DNA of 64,000 nt from the NCBI GenBank assembly GCA_002377585.1, contig DFQC01000038.1, forward strand, positions 29,604 to 93,603. The letters are read 5' to 3'. The number at the start of each line of letters is the position of its first letter. Position 1 is the first letter of the stretch. The translations under genes and the position numbers were made by a program. This DNA is from Anaerolineales bacterium UBA3499. Its GTDB lineage: Bacteria; Chloroflexota; Anaerolineae; Anaerolineales; UBA11657. The notes under the pieces are model-generated. The model had not been told where the DNA came from. It searched no databases and saw only the letters and a program-made list of their open reading frames with translations. Positions 17,847 to 26,501 of this stretch are shown here, piece by piece.

Positions 17847-18028
17847 ATATCCAATGGTTTATCGACTACTTCTAAATGTAGAAACAATCATGTTGATTGT
17901 ACCTATTTTGCATAGTCTGACAAGTAAAACATTTGTTAACGGTCACTTAATTTACGTTGTACTAGTCAGCACCATATAACAAGCTATGGAAAATCAATAA
18001 ATCTAAATTATCTATTTATGTTCGTAAA

Positions 18029-18056
18029 TTACAACGTATCTTTGTTAGGGTACAAT
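18029..18056 (+). promoter_or_regulatory. Promoter of the SHMT-GcvT gene
   Basis: TTACAA at 18029-18034, a 16-bp spacer, and TACAAT at 18051-18056 form a reasonable sigma-70 promoter 57 bp before the start codon. GGAG at 18101-18104 is the ribosome-binding site. Confidence 0.5.
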
Positions 18057-18112
18057 ATTAGTACAATAATCAATCTTTTACGAGCAATGGTGTTGTTCTA
18101 TGGAGCGAAACA

Positions 18113-21100
18113 ATGTCTGATTTTCTATTCCGAGAAAAACTTGAAGATTTGGATTTCATTATCCATAATGTCAACAAACTAGAAGCAGCACGTCAATTTC
18201 ATAAAATCATACTAATCGCCTCTGAAAGTACAGCTCCTATGTCTGTGCGCGAAACACTCAATTCGGCATTTAATAACATCTACGCTGAGGGATATCCTGA
18301 TGAAACTTCACGTTTAATGACCGAAGCAGAAATCGTCAATTACACAGCTCGTCTTGGTCACTATCGTCGTTACTCTAACCCACGGTACTATAAGGGTGTT
18401 GAATATTGTGACAGCGTCGAAGCACTAGCACGTCGCCGAGGAGCAGAACTGTTCGCAACTGATAATGTTGATGCAGATGACATCTATCTAAATCTACAGG
18501 CACTATCAGGAGGCCCAGCCAATAATGCTGTATTCCATGCGTTGTTAGAACCAGGAGACACCGTAATGGGAATGAAACTAACAGATGGAGGCCATCTGAG
18601 TCATGGATCACCTGTTAATCGTTCTGGTAAATACTACAATAGCATTTCTTACTCCGTCGACCCTAACACTGAAAAAATCGACTATGATAAATTAGCCACA
18701 TTAGCACAAAAACATAAGCCCAAATTGATTATTGCCGGCTACTCATCATACCCTTGGTCTGTGGACTGGACAAGTTTCCGTCAAATAGCAAATAGTGTGG
18801 GAGCATTTCTTATGGCAGACATAGCGCATGTTGCTGGTCTGGTAGCCGCAGAACAATATCCCTCACCCGTTGGCATTGCCGATGTAGTTACCTTCACCAC
18901 ACATAAATCTATGTGTGGTCCTCGAGGTGCAAGCATTCTTACAACAGACCGAATGCTTGCACGCAAAATTGACAGAGCCGTATTTCCGGGAGAACAGGGA
19001 GGTCCACACCTCAATACCATAGCTGCTATAGCAGTAGCTTTCAAGATAGCTCATAGTGAATCTTTCAGACTACTACAAAAACAAATACGGATTAATGCGC
19101 ACAGAATGGCCAACCGATTCATGCAACTCGGCATTAGGGTTCCTTTTGGAGGCACAAATACCCATTTAGTCAATCTAGACTGTAAATCAATATTAGGGCC
19201 TGACGACACACCTCTCATGGGAGATACTGCTAGTCGAATATTGGATATCGCCAACATAGTTGTTAACAGAAATACCATTCCAGGCGATAAGAGTGCTCTA
19301 AATCCATCTGGACTACGATTAGGCACGACATGGATCAGTCAACGTGGATTTAAAGAAGCTGAAGTTGATGCAGTCACAGACCTAATTTCTGAATTACTTC
19401 ATTCTACAAAACCTTATAGTTACCCAAAAAGACATGGTGTTCTTGCTTACAGAGCGAAAGTTGATTTCGAAACCTTAAACAAAATAAAAGTTAAAGCAAG
19501 GGATTTGTCACATAGTATGGGTATTGATTATACGCCAGAAAATTATGGATATCCGCATTTTTACTATATTGATCAAGAACCTCCAGAAGCTACGCATGTT
19601 TCCTTAGAAATTATGGGTAACCGAGCCGCACAATTGTTACAAACAGTAACAAGCAATGACGTAACTTCCCTAAATATAGGCCAATCTCAAAACACAGAGA
19701 TTAGTCAAGGAGGCAATCATGTCATGTGTGCCTTGACACGCACAGATGAGTCTATCTTCCAATTGTGCGTACCAGCATCAGAATCTGTACAAATAAAAAC
19801 GTGGCTACGAGATTTATCTGATGGATACATACAATTAGATGAAGATGACCTACATGCTAAAGCTCCAGGTCCTGTGTCTATAGTGGATCTAGGCGTTTCG
19901 CATGACAACCAAAAACCCACTGACGAGACAGTGCAGTCCAGTAAACCTTATTTTCTGGGAATCTCTTCTAAAGCGAATGTCTCTGCCAAGTCTCTACCAG
20001 ATTTCAATTTTAGTATCTCCGAATCGGAAAATCTAATGAAGACTGCACTGCATGAAACCCATCAATCCCTTGGTGCTAAGATGGTTCCTTTTGGAGGTTG
20101 GGATATGCCTGTATGGTACTCATCAGTATCTGAAGAGCACAGCGTCGTTAGATCTACTGCGGGCTTGTTTGATGTAAGTCATATGGGAGTTTGGGAAGCT
20201 CAAGGTCCGACGGCGGCTGAATTTCTTGATAACATTTGTGCAAACGATATCAATTCTTTGTCCGTGGGAAGTTCACTATACACACACTTTCTTGATCCTG
20301 ACGGAAGAGTGATTGATGATCTACTTGTATATAGAATACAAAAAAACCGCTACCTAATCGTAGTCAATGCATCTAATGACAAAAAAGATTGGGAGTGGGT
20401 CAATGCAGTACAATCAGGCACAGTTCTGATTGATCGGGAACGGCCATGGTCAAAGGTGAGTGGTCAATCACAAGTAAATTTACGTGATTTGCGTGATAAA
20501 TCTTCAGGCAAAGATATGCGAGTAGATATAGCACTACAAGGACCAAATAGTAAAAAGATCCTTGTCGCATTAGGAATAGATGATGCAACTCACGCTCTAG
20601 TAGATGGACTAAGACGTACAAAATTATGTCAGGCACAACTTGGCAAATTCGACTTGATTGTGTCACGGACAGGCTATACAGGTGAACCTATGGGTTACGA
20701 ACTTTTTGTACACCCGAGCAATCTAGTGGATCTATGGAATACGCTGCTCAATGTGGGAGAACCTTATGGATTACTACCCTGCGGACTAGCTTCACGTGAC
20801 AGCACCAGAACTGAGGCAGGTCTTCCACTATATGGTCATGAGATGGGTGGCGAATTAGACTTAACTGTGTCAGAAGCGGGTTTTGGCTCATACGTCAAAA
20901 CACATAAGCCCTGGTTTATAGGCCGCAAATCTTTCATGAATCACTCAGACCGAGGTGTAATAGTGCGATTTCGTTTCAACCAAAAAGGTGTAAGAATGGC
21001 ACATTATGGTGATCCAGTTGTAGACAAACGTGGCCGAGTAATTGGACAAGTCACTAGCTGTGCTATTGACAGTGAAGGTTTTTTGCTAGGACAAGCATTG

Positions 21101-21256
21101 GTCAATCACGACCATGCTAAGCCAGGTACTCATATTGGCGTTTTTCAATCAGCGAGTGACAAACCACAAATTCCACATGCATCACTTTCTAGTGGTGACC
21201 GAATACAATTACATGAATCTGCAACCATATTGCCTCGCTTCATGAGGAAAAAATGA
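18113..21256 (+). CDS. Serine hydroxymethyltransferase / aminomethyltransferase (GlyA-GcvT) fusion
   Basis: A 1047-residue fusion. Residues 1 to about 440 are SHMT: LIASES, NIYAEGYP, GGHLSHG, DIAHVAGLVA, the PLP lysine Lys265 in TTHKSMCGPRGA, and SGLRLGT. Residues about 491-600 look like a decayed GcvT N-domain (VSLEIMGNRAAQLLQTVTSN) lacking the usual catalytic motifs. From Met642 a full GcvT begins (LHETHQSLGAKMVPFGGWDM, GLFDVSHMG, SRTGYTGEPMGYELF, ASRDSTRTEAGLPLYGHEM). SHMT turns serine into glycine and methylene-THF; GcvT makes methylene-THF from aminomethyl-lipoyl-GcvH. Joining them couples two folate one-carbon steps. SHMT also carries an insertion after the AEGYP motif. No gcvH or gcvP is in the window. 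Confidence 0.88.
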   Translation: MSDFLFREKLEDLDFIIHNVNKLEAARQFHKIILIASESTAPMSVRETLNSAFNNIYAEGYPDETSRLMTEAEIVNYTARLGHYRRYSNPRYYKGVEYCDSVEALARRRGAELFATDNVDADDIYLNLQALSGGPANNAVFHALLEPGDTVMGMKLTDGGHLSHGSPVNRSGKYYNSISYSVDPNTEKIDYDKLATLAQKHKPKLIIAGYSSYPWSVDWTSFRQIANSVGAFLMADIAHVAGLVAAEQYPSPVGIADVVTFTTHKSMCGPRGASILTTDRMLARKIDRAVFPGEQGGPHLNTIAAIAVAFKIAHSESFRLLQKQIRINAHRMANRFMQLGIRVPFGGTNTHLVNLDCKSILGPDDTPLMGDTASRILDIANIVVNRNTIPGDKSALNPSGLRLGTTWISQRGFKEAEVDAVTDLISELLHSTKPYSYPKRHGVLAYRAKVDFETLNKIKVKARDLSHSMGIDYTPENYGYPHFYYIDQEPPEATHVSLEIMGNRAAQLLQTVTSNDVTSLNIGQSQNTEISQGGNHVMCALTRTDESIFQLCVPASESVQIKTWLRDLSDGYIQLDEDDLHAKAPGPVSIVDLGVSHDNQKPTDETVQSSKPYFLGISSKANVSAKSLPDFNFSISESENLMKTALHETHQSLGAKMVPFGGWDMPVWYSSVSEEHSVVRSTAGLFDVSHMGVWEAQGPTAAEFLDNICANDINSLSVGSSLYTHFLDPDGRVIDDLLVYRIQKNRYLIVVNASNDKKDWEWVNAVQSGTVLIDRERPWSKVSGQSQVNLRDLRDKSSGKDMRVDIALQGPNSKKILVALGIDDATHALVDGLRRTKLCQAQLGKFDLIVSRTGYTGEPMGYELFVHPSNLVDLWNTLLNVGEPYGLLPCGLASRDSTRTEAGLPLYGHEMGGELDLTVSEAGFGSYVKTHKPWFIGRKSFMNHSDRGVIVRFRFNQKGVRMAHYGDPVVDKRGRVIGQVTSCAIDSEGFLLGQALVNHDHAKPGTHIGVFQSASDKPQIPHASLSSGDRIQLHESATILPRFMRKK

Positions 21257-21352
21257 TTGATTCATATTCATTTCGGAATTCCACTATTGTATCCAATATG
21301 TTTTATACAGCAGTGTCCCAACATTTGAATAATATCAACTAAGGAGAGACAT

Positions 21353-21814
21353 ATGAATTCAGCAGATGTCCGCGGTTTATATTTCGAACAATATGAGATA
21401 GGAATGAAAATCACCTCTCAAGGTCGCACCATCACTGAAGCTGATATCAATGCTTTTGCTGGTCTATCTGGAGACTTTAACCAGATACATACGGATGAAG
21501 TCTATGCTAGTAATTCAGCATTTGGTCAACGAGTAGCACATGGGCTATTGGTCACATCTATTGTCTCAGGTTTAGCTGTACAAACAGGTTTTATGGAAGG
21601 TACCGTTATAGCATTTCGCGAGATATCCCAATGGAAATTTAGTAACCCAGTATTTATAGGAGACACCGTTACCGTAGTCATCCAGGTAACCAATACTAAA
21701 AAGATGTCCAGACTAAATGGAGGTGCTGTAACTTTTAATCTAAATGTGTACAACCAAAGTAACTCAGTAGTACAGCGTGGTGAGTGGGTTATTCTATTAA
21801 AAAGCCAAACCTAA
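21353..21814 (+). CDS. MaoC-like (R)-hydratase/dehydratase
   Basis: A 153-residue single hot-dog domain. It carries the hydratase-2 motif FAGLSGDFNQIHTDEVYA with the Asp/His catalytic pair, followed by GQRVAHGLLVTSIVSGL. Such proteins hydrate enoyl-CoA esters or act as (R)-specific hydratases; the acyl substrate is not evident. AAGGAGA lies just before the ATG. It is co-directional with the SHMT-GcvT gene, 96 bp downstream of it, and convergent with cofH. Confidence 0.88.
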   Translation: MNSADVRGLYFEQYEIGMKITSQGRTITEADINAFAGLSGDFNQIHTDEVYASNSAFGQRVAHGLLVTSIVSGLAVQTGFMEGTVIAFREISQWKFSNPVFIGDTVTVVIQVTNTKKMSRLNGGAVTFNLNVYNQSNSVVQRGEWVILLKSQT

Positions 21815-21858
21815 GTACAATATAACGGTTTCACGTTTGGATTGGTCTCGTATCTTAT

Positions 21859-23025
21859 CTAAGCAATTGGCTGATCAATCAAGTCATATAACGTATTACG
21901 CTGAGCAGGAATCCGACCAATTTCTTTAATCAGTCTCCGAAATTCTTTCGTATGCATGTACTGGCCATGTGGTGCACCAGCAGAGCGTGAAATAGTTTCA
22001 TCCATCAATGTCCCACCGAAATCGTTTGCACCTGCCTTAAGACATTGCTGTGAAACATCCGGACCCATTTTAACCCATGAAACCTGAATGTTTGGGATGT
22101 AACCATGTAACATGATACGAGCGACTGCGTGCATACGCAAATTTTCCTCGAAGGTAGGTCCGGGCCTGGCCTCACCATCTAAATAAATAGGTGCATTATG
22201 ATGAACAAAACCAAGCGGTACAAATTCGGTAAAACCATCAGTCTCACGCTGTATATCTCTAATTAGTCTGATGTGCTTAGCCCAATGACGCGGACCGTCC
22301 ACATGTCCATACATGATAGTAGATGTTGTCCGAATGCCCAGTTTATGAGCTGTAGTAATAATCTCAACCCATTCTTCAGAGGTAAGCTTATTTTTTGTGA
22401 GTTGTTGACGGACATTGGTGTCTAGGATCTCAGCTGCCGTACCTGGCAAGGAACCAAGCCCTACTTCTTTGAGAAGCGTGAGGAAGTCAACATATGTCAT
22501 TTCGGCAAGTTGCGCACCATACCGAATTTCAAATGGTGAGAAAGCATGCACATGCATATCCGGCACTGCTTCCTTGATAGCAATTATTAGATTACGATAG
22601 TGATTCGGTGGCATATGTGGATGCAGACCACCTTGCATACAAACTTCAGTTGCACCCGCTTCCCAAGCTTCCACTGCCCTCTGAGCCACTTCGGACAATG
22701 ATAACCATTGTGCACCTGGATCATCAAGACGATGAGCAAAAGCACAGAACCGACAACCCGTGTAACAAACATTAGTAAAATTAATGTTGCGCACTGACAC
22801 GTATGTAACTATCTGTCCAACAGATCGCCTACGCAATTCGTCAGCAACCTGTATTAACGAACGCAATTCACAGCCCTCAGCCTTAAAAAGTACTACTGCC
22901 TCCTGCTCAGTGATCTCTTGCTCCTCTAAAGCCCGAGTAAGAATACCGGCAACTTTAGTATCAATTTTGGAAAAATCATCGATACTACTAGTGTGGTTGT
23001 AAAATAGCGATGGAGCCACAATCAT
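21859..23025 (-). CDS. cofH: FO synthase subunit 2 (5-amino-6-(D-ribitylamino)uracil-L-tyrosine 4-hydroxyphenyl transferase)
   Basis: A radical SAM enzyme that joins the hydroxyphenyl group of tyrosine to 5-amino-6-ribitylamino-uracil on the way to FO, the chromophore of coenzyme F420. The 388 residues contain the cluster motif NFTNVCYTGCRFCAFAH with Cys87, Cys91 and Cys94. CMQGGLHP, HAFSPFE and GTAAEILD are typical of CofH/MqnC-type proteins. MqnC and MqnE are close relatives, but adjacency to cofG (4-bp overlap) settles the call. Its substrate is the same intermediate made by RibD and used by RibH upstream in the same gene run. Confidence 0.9.
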   Translation of the reverse strand: MIVAPSLFYNHTSSIDDFSKIDTKVAGILTRALEEQEITEQEAVVLFKAEGCELRSLIQVADELRRRSVGQIVTYVSVRNINFTNVCYTGCRFCAFAHRLDDPGAQWLSLSEVAQRAVEAWEAGATEVCMQGGLHPHMPPNHYRNLIIAIKEAVPDMHVHAFSPFEIRYGAQLAEMTYVDFLTLLKEVGLGSLPGTAAEILDTNVRQQLTKNKLTSEEWVEIITTAHKLGIRTTSTIMYGHVDGPRHWAKHIRLIRDIQRETDGFTEFVPLGFVHHNAPIYLDGEARPGPTFEENLRMHAVARIMLHGYIPNIQVSWVKMGPDVSQQCLKAGANDFGGTLMDETISRSAGAPHGQYMHTKEFRRLIKEIGRIPAQRNTLYDLIDQPIA

Positions 23026-24221
23026 AACACGGTCCCTGCTTCGCTAATTAGGCCGTCAGAGCTAACCACATCTGCGAAACAATCCTGAAAATTAGCGTCA
23101 AGCCACAAACGTGAGTCTCTCAGATAACGAGGGTACACACTCAGACGTTCTCTGAGGACATGTCCCATTGATTTGCTCACAGTTTGGAGTTCGCGTATTT
23201 TAGGCCAAGCTGCCTCTGGATTAATGTGATCCGGAGTAACTGGAGACACTCCACCCCAGTCATTAATTCCAGCTTTCAGATAACGCCCATATTGCGATGG
23301 CATCAAATTAGGAGGTGCTTGTAAATTCATTTCTGGGCCAAGAATTATACGTGCAATCGCTAATGTTCTAATCATCTCATCTATGTTTGGCTCAATCGAT
23401 TCAAACATAGAGGTATTAGGTTTGGATCGAAAATTCTGTACTATAACCTCTTGTATATGACCATACATTAAATGTGATTTTCGTATATCAAAAAGCGAGT
23501 CTACCCGTTCAGTACGAGTCTCACCTATTCCTATCAGGATACCCGTCGTAAAAGGTATACGAAGCTCGCCCGCGAAACGCAAGGTGTTTAACCGCACTAG
23601 TGGATGTTTGTCAGGACAACCAAAATGTGGTCCATTTCTCTGGGTCAGACGAACACTAGAACTCTCTAGCATCATACCCATACTAGGACTTACCTGACGT
23701 AGAGCATGCATTTCTTCATAAGTCAGAGAACCAGGATTGATATGTGGAATCAAACTGGTCTCATTTAGTACAAGTTTACACATGTCATGCAAGTAATCCA
23801 ACATTGTTTCATATCCAAGTCGTCTTAGATGTTTTCGAGCAATTTCATGCGTAAGTTCAGGACGCTCACCCAAACTAAAAAGAGCTTCTTTGCATCCATT
23901 CTTTTCACCAGTCCTAGCTATTGCAAGTACCTGATCTGGATCTAATGTTATTGCATCAGGATGATCAGGTGGTTTTGCAAATGTGCAATAGCCACAACTA
24001 TCTCGACAAAGAGTTGTCAGTGGAATAAATACCTTACGGGAGTATGTCACTGTTTTTCCCTTGCTGCGGCTTCGCAATGTGCCCGCAACCTCACAGATTG
24101 CCGGAATACTATCTTCTGGAGCTTGGATCAGATCGTATCCATCTTGTAATGATATGTTGCTACTATTCAAAGCTTTTTCAAGAATATTATGTAAATGACT
24201 ACTCAATTGTTCACTATGCAT
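23022..24221 (-). CDS. cofG: FO synthase subunit 1 (7,8-didemethyl-8-hydroxy-5-deazariboflavin synthase)
   Basis: The radical SAM partner of CofH that closes the deazaflavin ring. It is 399 residues with the CxxxCxxC motif LCRDSCGYCTFAKPP (Cys72, Cys76, Cys79). LFSLGERPE, INPGSLTYEEM, GILIGIGET and IVQNFRSKPNT are typical of CofG. The C-terminal WGGVSPVTPDHINPEAAWP is also conserved in the family. It starts 49 bp after the ribH stop and overlaps cofH by 4 bp. The later F420 genes (cofC, cofD, cofE) are not in this window, so FO is certain as a product class and F420 is inferred. Confidence 0.92.
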   Translation of the reverse strand: MHSEQLSSHLHNILEKALNSSNISLQDGYDLIQAPEDSIPAICEVAGTLRSRSKGKTVTYSRKVFIPLTTLCRDSCGYCTFAKPPDHPDAITLDPDQVLAIARTGEKNGCKEALFSLGERPELTHEIARKHLRRLGYETMLDYLHDMCKLVLNETSLIPHINPGSLTYEEMHALRQVSPSMGMMLESSSVRLTQRNGPHFGCPDKHPLVRLNTLRFAGELRIPFTTGILIGIGETRTERVDSLFDIRKSHLMYGHIQEVIVQNFRSKPNTSMFESIEPNIDEMIRTLAIARIILGPEMNLQAPPNLMPSQYGRYLKAGINDWGGVSPVTPDHINPEAAWPKIRELQTVSKSMGHVLRERLSVYPRYLRDSRLWLDANFQDCFADVVSSDGLISEAGTVL

Positions 24222-24270
24222 AAGTTCCGGTCTTGGGATGTCATTGATTTAGGACATGACATAGTTAACA

Positions 24271-24690
24271 TTATTGGCTAAGCATCTCCATGGTTGCTAT
24301 ACCAACTTCATAACCCTTGTTATTCCTATTTTGTGGTTGAGAGCGCGCTATAGCAAGCTCTAAATTTGGGCAAGTCAATACCCCAAACATTACTGGCACT
24401 GCGCTCTGCAAAGTGACCTGCATCAAACCATTAGTGACTGCTTGAGATATATAATGATAATGATCTGTCTCACCTTTGATCACTGCACCTAAAGCAACCA
24501 CACCATCGATATCTTCACGCTGCGCCAGTTTAGCAGCAGCTGCAGGCAATTCGAAAGCGCCAGGCACCCTTACTACGGAAATACTACTATCATTTACTCC
24601 TTTATCAAGCAGCGCTCTGTTACAACCAGAAAGAAGTCCTTCCGATACCTCAGAATTAAACTCGCTCAACGCAATCGCTATATTTGTCAA
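24271..24690 (-). CDS. ribH: 6,7-dimethyl-8-ribityllumazine synthase
   Basis: Condenses ribitylaminouracil with dihydroxybutanone phosphate to give lumazine. The 139-residue protein is a little shorter than usual at the N-terminus, lacking the first strand. Conserved parts are VRVPGAFELPAAA, VALGAVIKGETDHYHYI and VPVMFGVLTC, including the catalytic His. The start overlaps the ribBA stop by 4 bp, so the two are translationally coupled. A start slightly upstream is excluded by the overlap pattern, so the short N-terminus seems genuine. Confidence 0.93.
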   Translation of the reverse strand: MTNIAIALSEFNSEVSEGLLSGCNRALLDKGVNDSSISVVRVPGAFELPAAAAKLAQREDIDGVVALGAVIKGETDHYHYISQAVTNGLMQVTLQSAVPVMFGVLTCPNLELAIARSQPQNRNNKGYEVGIATMEMLSQ

Positions 24691-25883
24691 TCTAACAAGT
24701 GCCCCAGTTTTGTTTTTTTTGTCTCAAGATACCGCCTATTTGCATCATTTACTGCAACAGTAAGTGGTTTCCTATCAACAATCTCTAGACCATGTCCCTC
24801 GAGCCCAACCAATTTCATAGGATTGTTAGTCATGACGATCAATTTTCTGGCTCCAAGGTCATAAATAATTTGTGCACCAACACCATAATCTCGCAAGTCA
24901 GGCTGAAAACCTAACTTGGCATTAGCTTCAACGGTATCTAGCCCAGATTCCTGCAATTTGTATGCCTTGATTTTATGCTTTAATCCAATTCCACGTCCTT
25001 CCTGCCTTAGATAAACTACGATACCAGTGCCATGTGCAGCTATTGTTTCCAGAGCAGACTCTAGCTGACCACCACAATCACAGCGACGAGATCCAAATAC
25101 ATCACCTGTCAAACATTCTGAATGGATTCGAACTAACACTGGCTCTTCTGCATCAATATTTCCCATTGTTAGTGCCAAGTGAGAGTCGCTCTCATAACGA
25201 TCTTCATACAAATGCAATTCGAATTCTCCAAGTTCTGTAGGCATTGCTATAGTTTCAGTGCGTTCGACTAAATTCTCCTTACTACGACGATAACGAATAA
25301 GATCCTCGATAGTAATCATTATCAGGTCATGTTTGCGCGCAAAAATTTGCAAATCATTAGAACGCGCCATAGTACCGTCTTCAGCCATTATTTCACAAAT
25401 GGTACCACTTGGCTGTAGTCCAGCCATACGAGCCAAATCCATACTAGCCTCAGTATGCCCTGATCTTCTCAATACACCTCCTTCTTTCCCTACAATAGGG
25501 AAGACATGACCAGGACGACCCAAATCTTCTGACACTGCATCTAAAGCAATAAGAGTCCTTATAGTCTGAAAACGGTCATATGCGGATGTGCCAGTTGTCG
25601 TGTTTTTGATAGCATCCACACTGACAGTGAAGGCAGTTTTATGTAGGCTGGTATTGCGCCTTTCCATCGGAGACAAATCGAGTGCTGATGCTCTTTGACT
25701 GGTAAGAGACACACATATCAGACCTCTTGCCTCCTTAGCCATAAAGTTTACTGCATCAGGAGTCACTAACTCAGAAGCCATGACAAGATCACCCTCGTTT
25801 TCACGGTCTTCACTATCAACTACAATTATAAACTTTCCATTACGGATATCTTCTATAGCTTGTTCAATGTTACCGTATGGCAT
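24687..25883 (-). CDS. ribBA: Bifunctional 3,4-dihydroxy-2-butanone-4-phosphate synthase / GTP cyclohydrolase II
   Basis: Supplies both precursors of riboflavin. The RibB half comes first (VDSEDRENEGDLVMASE; GHTEASMDLARMAGL), then the RibA half from about residue 200 with RIHSECLTGDVFGSRRCDCG, whose three cysteines bind zinc, and YLRQEGRGIGL. A longer frame begins at 25913, but I place the start at the ATG at 25883: GGAGG sits 9 nt before it, and the protein then begins MPYGNIEQAI as in relatives. That leaves a 14-bp overlap with ribE and a length of 398 residues. Confidence 0.94.
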   Translation of the reverse strand: MPYGNIEQAIEDIRNGKFIIVVDSEDRENEGDLVMASELVTPDAVNFMAKEARGLICVSLTSQRASALDLSPMERRNTSLHKTAFTVSVDAIKNTTTGTSAYDRFQTIRTLIALDAVSEDLGRPGHVFPIVGKEGGVLRRSGHTEASMDLARMAGLQPSGTICEIMAEDGTMARSNDLQIFARKHDLIMITIEDLIRYRRSKENLVERTETIAMPTELGEFELHLYEDRYESDSHLALTMGNIDAEEPVLVRIHSECLTGDVFGSRRCDCGGQLESALETIAAHGTGIVVYLRQEGRGIGLKHKIKAYKLQESGLDTVEANAKLGFQPDLRDYGVGAQIIYDLGARKLIVMTNNPMKLVGLEGHGLEIVDRKPLTVAVNDANRRYLETKKTKLGHLLD

Positions 25884-26475
25884 GGGAATCACCCTCCAAA
25901 AACCGTTCGACATATTTTCCTAGCATGTCCACCTCTAGATTTACCAGTTCACCAACATTCTTACTTGGAAGAACCACATGCTGTTGAGTGTATGAAATTA
26001 ACATAAAATCAAATGCATTGTCAAAAACATTGACTACAGTCAAGCTGATACCATCCACAGCTATAAATCCTTTAGGCACAATATACTTAAGGATATCTTC
26101 TTTAGCCTGGACCTTAATCCAAAGCGATTCATCTTCAGGATTAATTTCAAGAATAACACCTGTGTCATCCACATGACCTTGAACAAAGTGTCCTCCAATC
26201 CGACCATTAAACTGCATTGATCGTTCAAGATTCACAAGATCGCCTGATTTGAGGTCACCTAAATTTGTACAACGTTGCGTCTCAGGCGCAATACCAACGA
26301 CAAATGAACTTGTGTAAACTTCAGTTACCGTAAGACAAGCCCCATTTATAGCAATACTGTCACTGACCTTAACGTCGTGAACCACGTCCTCCGCATCCAC
26401 AGCCAATAGCAGTCCATCATCTGTCGTCCAAATCCGCCCCACAGTACCAATCTCTTCAACTAAACCAGTAAACAT
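25870..26475 (-). CDS. ribE: Riboflavin synthase, alpha chain
   Basis: Dismutates two lumazine molecules to riboflavin and ribitylaminouracil. The 201 residues contain the two tandem lumazine-binding repeats. The protein starts MFTGLVEEIGTVG, the family hallmark; repeat 1 has SIAINGACLTV and repeat 2 has VDGISLTVV, with GGHFVQGHVDDTG between them. It lies 26 bp after ribD and overlaps ribBA. I looked for an FMN riboswitch ahead of the cluster and saw none. Confidence 0.95.
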   Translation of the reverse strand: MFTGLVEEIGTVGRIWTTDDGLLLAVDAEDVVHDVKVSDSIAINGACLTVTEVYTSSFVVGIAPETQRCTNLGDLKSGDLVNLERSMQFNGRIGGHFVQGHVDDTGVILEINPEDESLWIKVQAKEDILKYIVPKGFIAVDGISLTVVNVFDNAFDFMLISYTQQHVVLPSKNVGELVNLEVDMLGKYVERFLEGDSHAIR

Positions 26476-26501
26476 TAATCACTCATTACATGTGTATTGT
26501 A

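Larger units (their letters stand above)
17781..18112. other. Divergent intergenic region, UbiA fusion / SHMT-GcvT fusion
   Basis: This 332-bp AT-rich region should contain the promoters of both fusion genes. It holds a perfect 15-bp inverted repeat near the UbiA side (17813-17846) and a plausible sigma-70 promoter on the glyA side (18029-18056), both listed separately. I see no ORF or RNA gene in the remainder. Confidence 0.6.
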
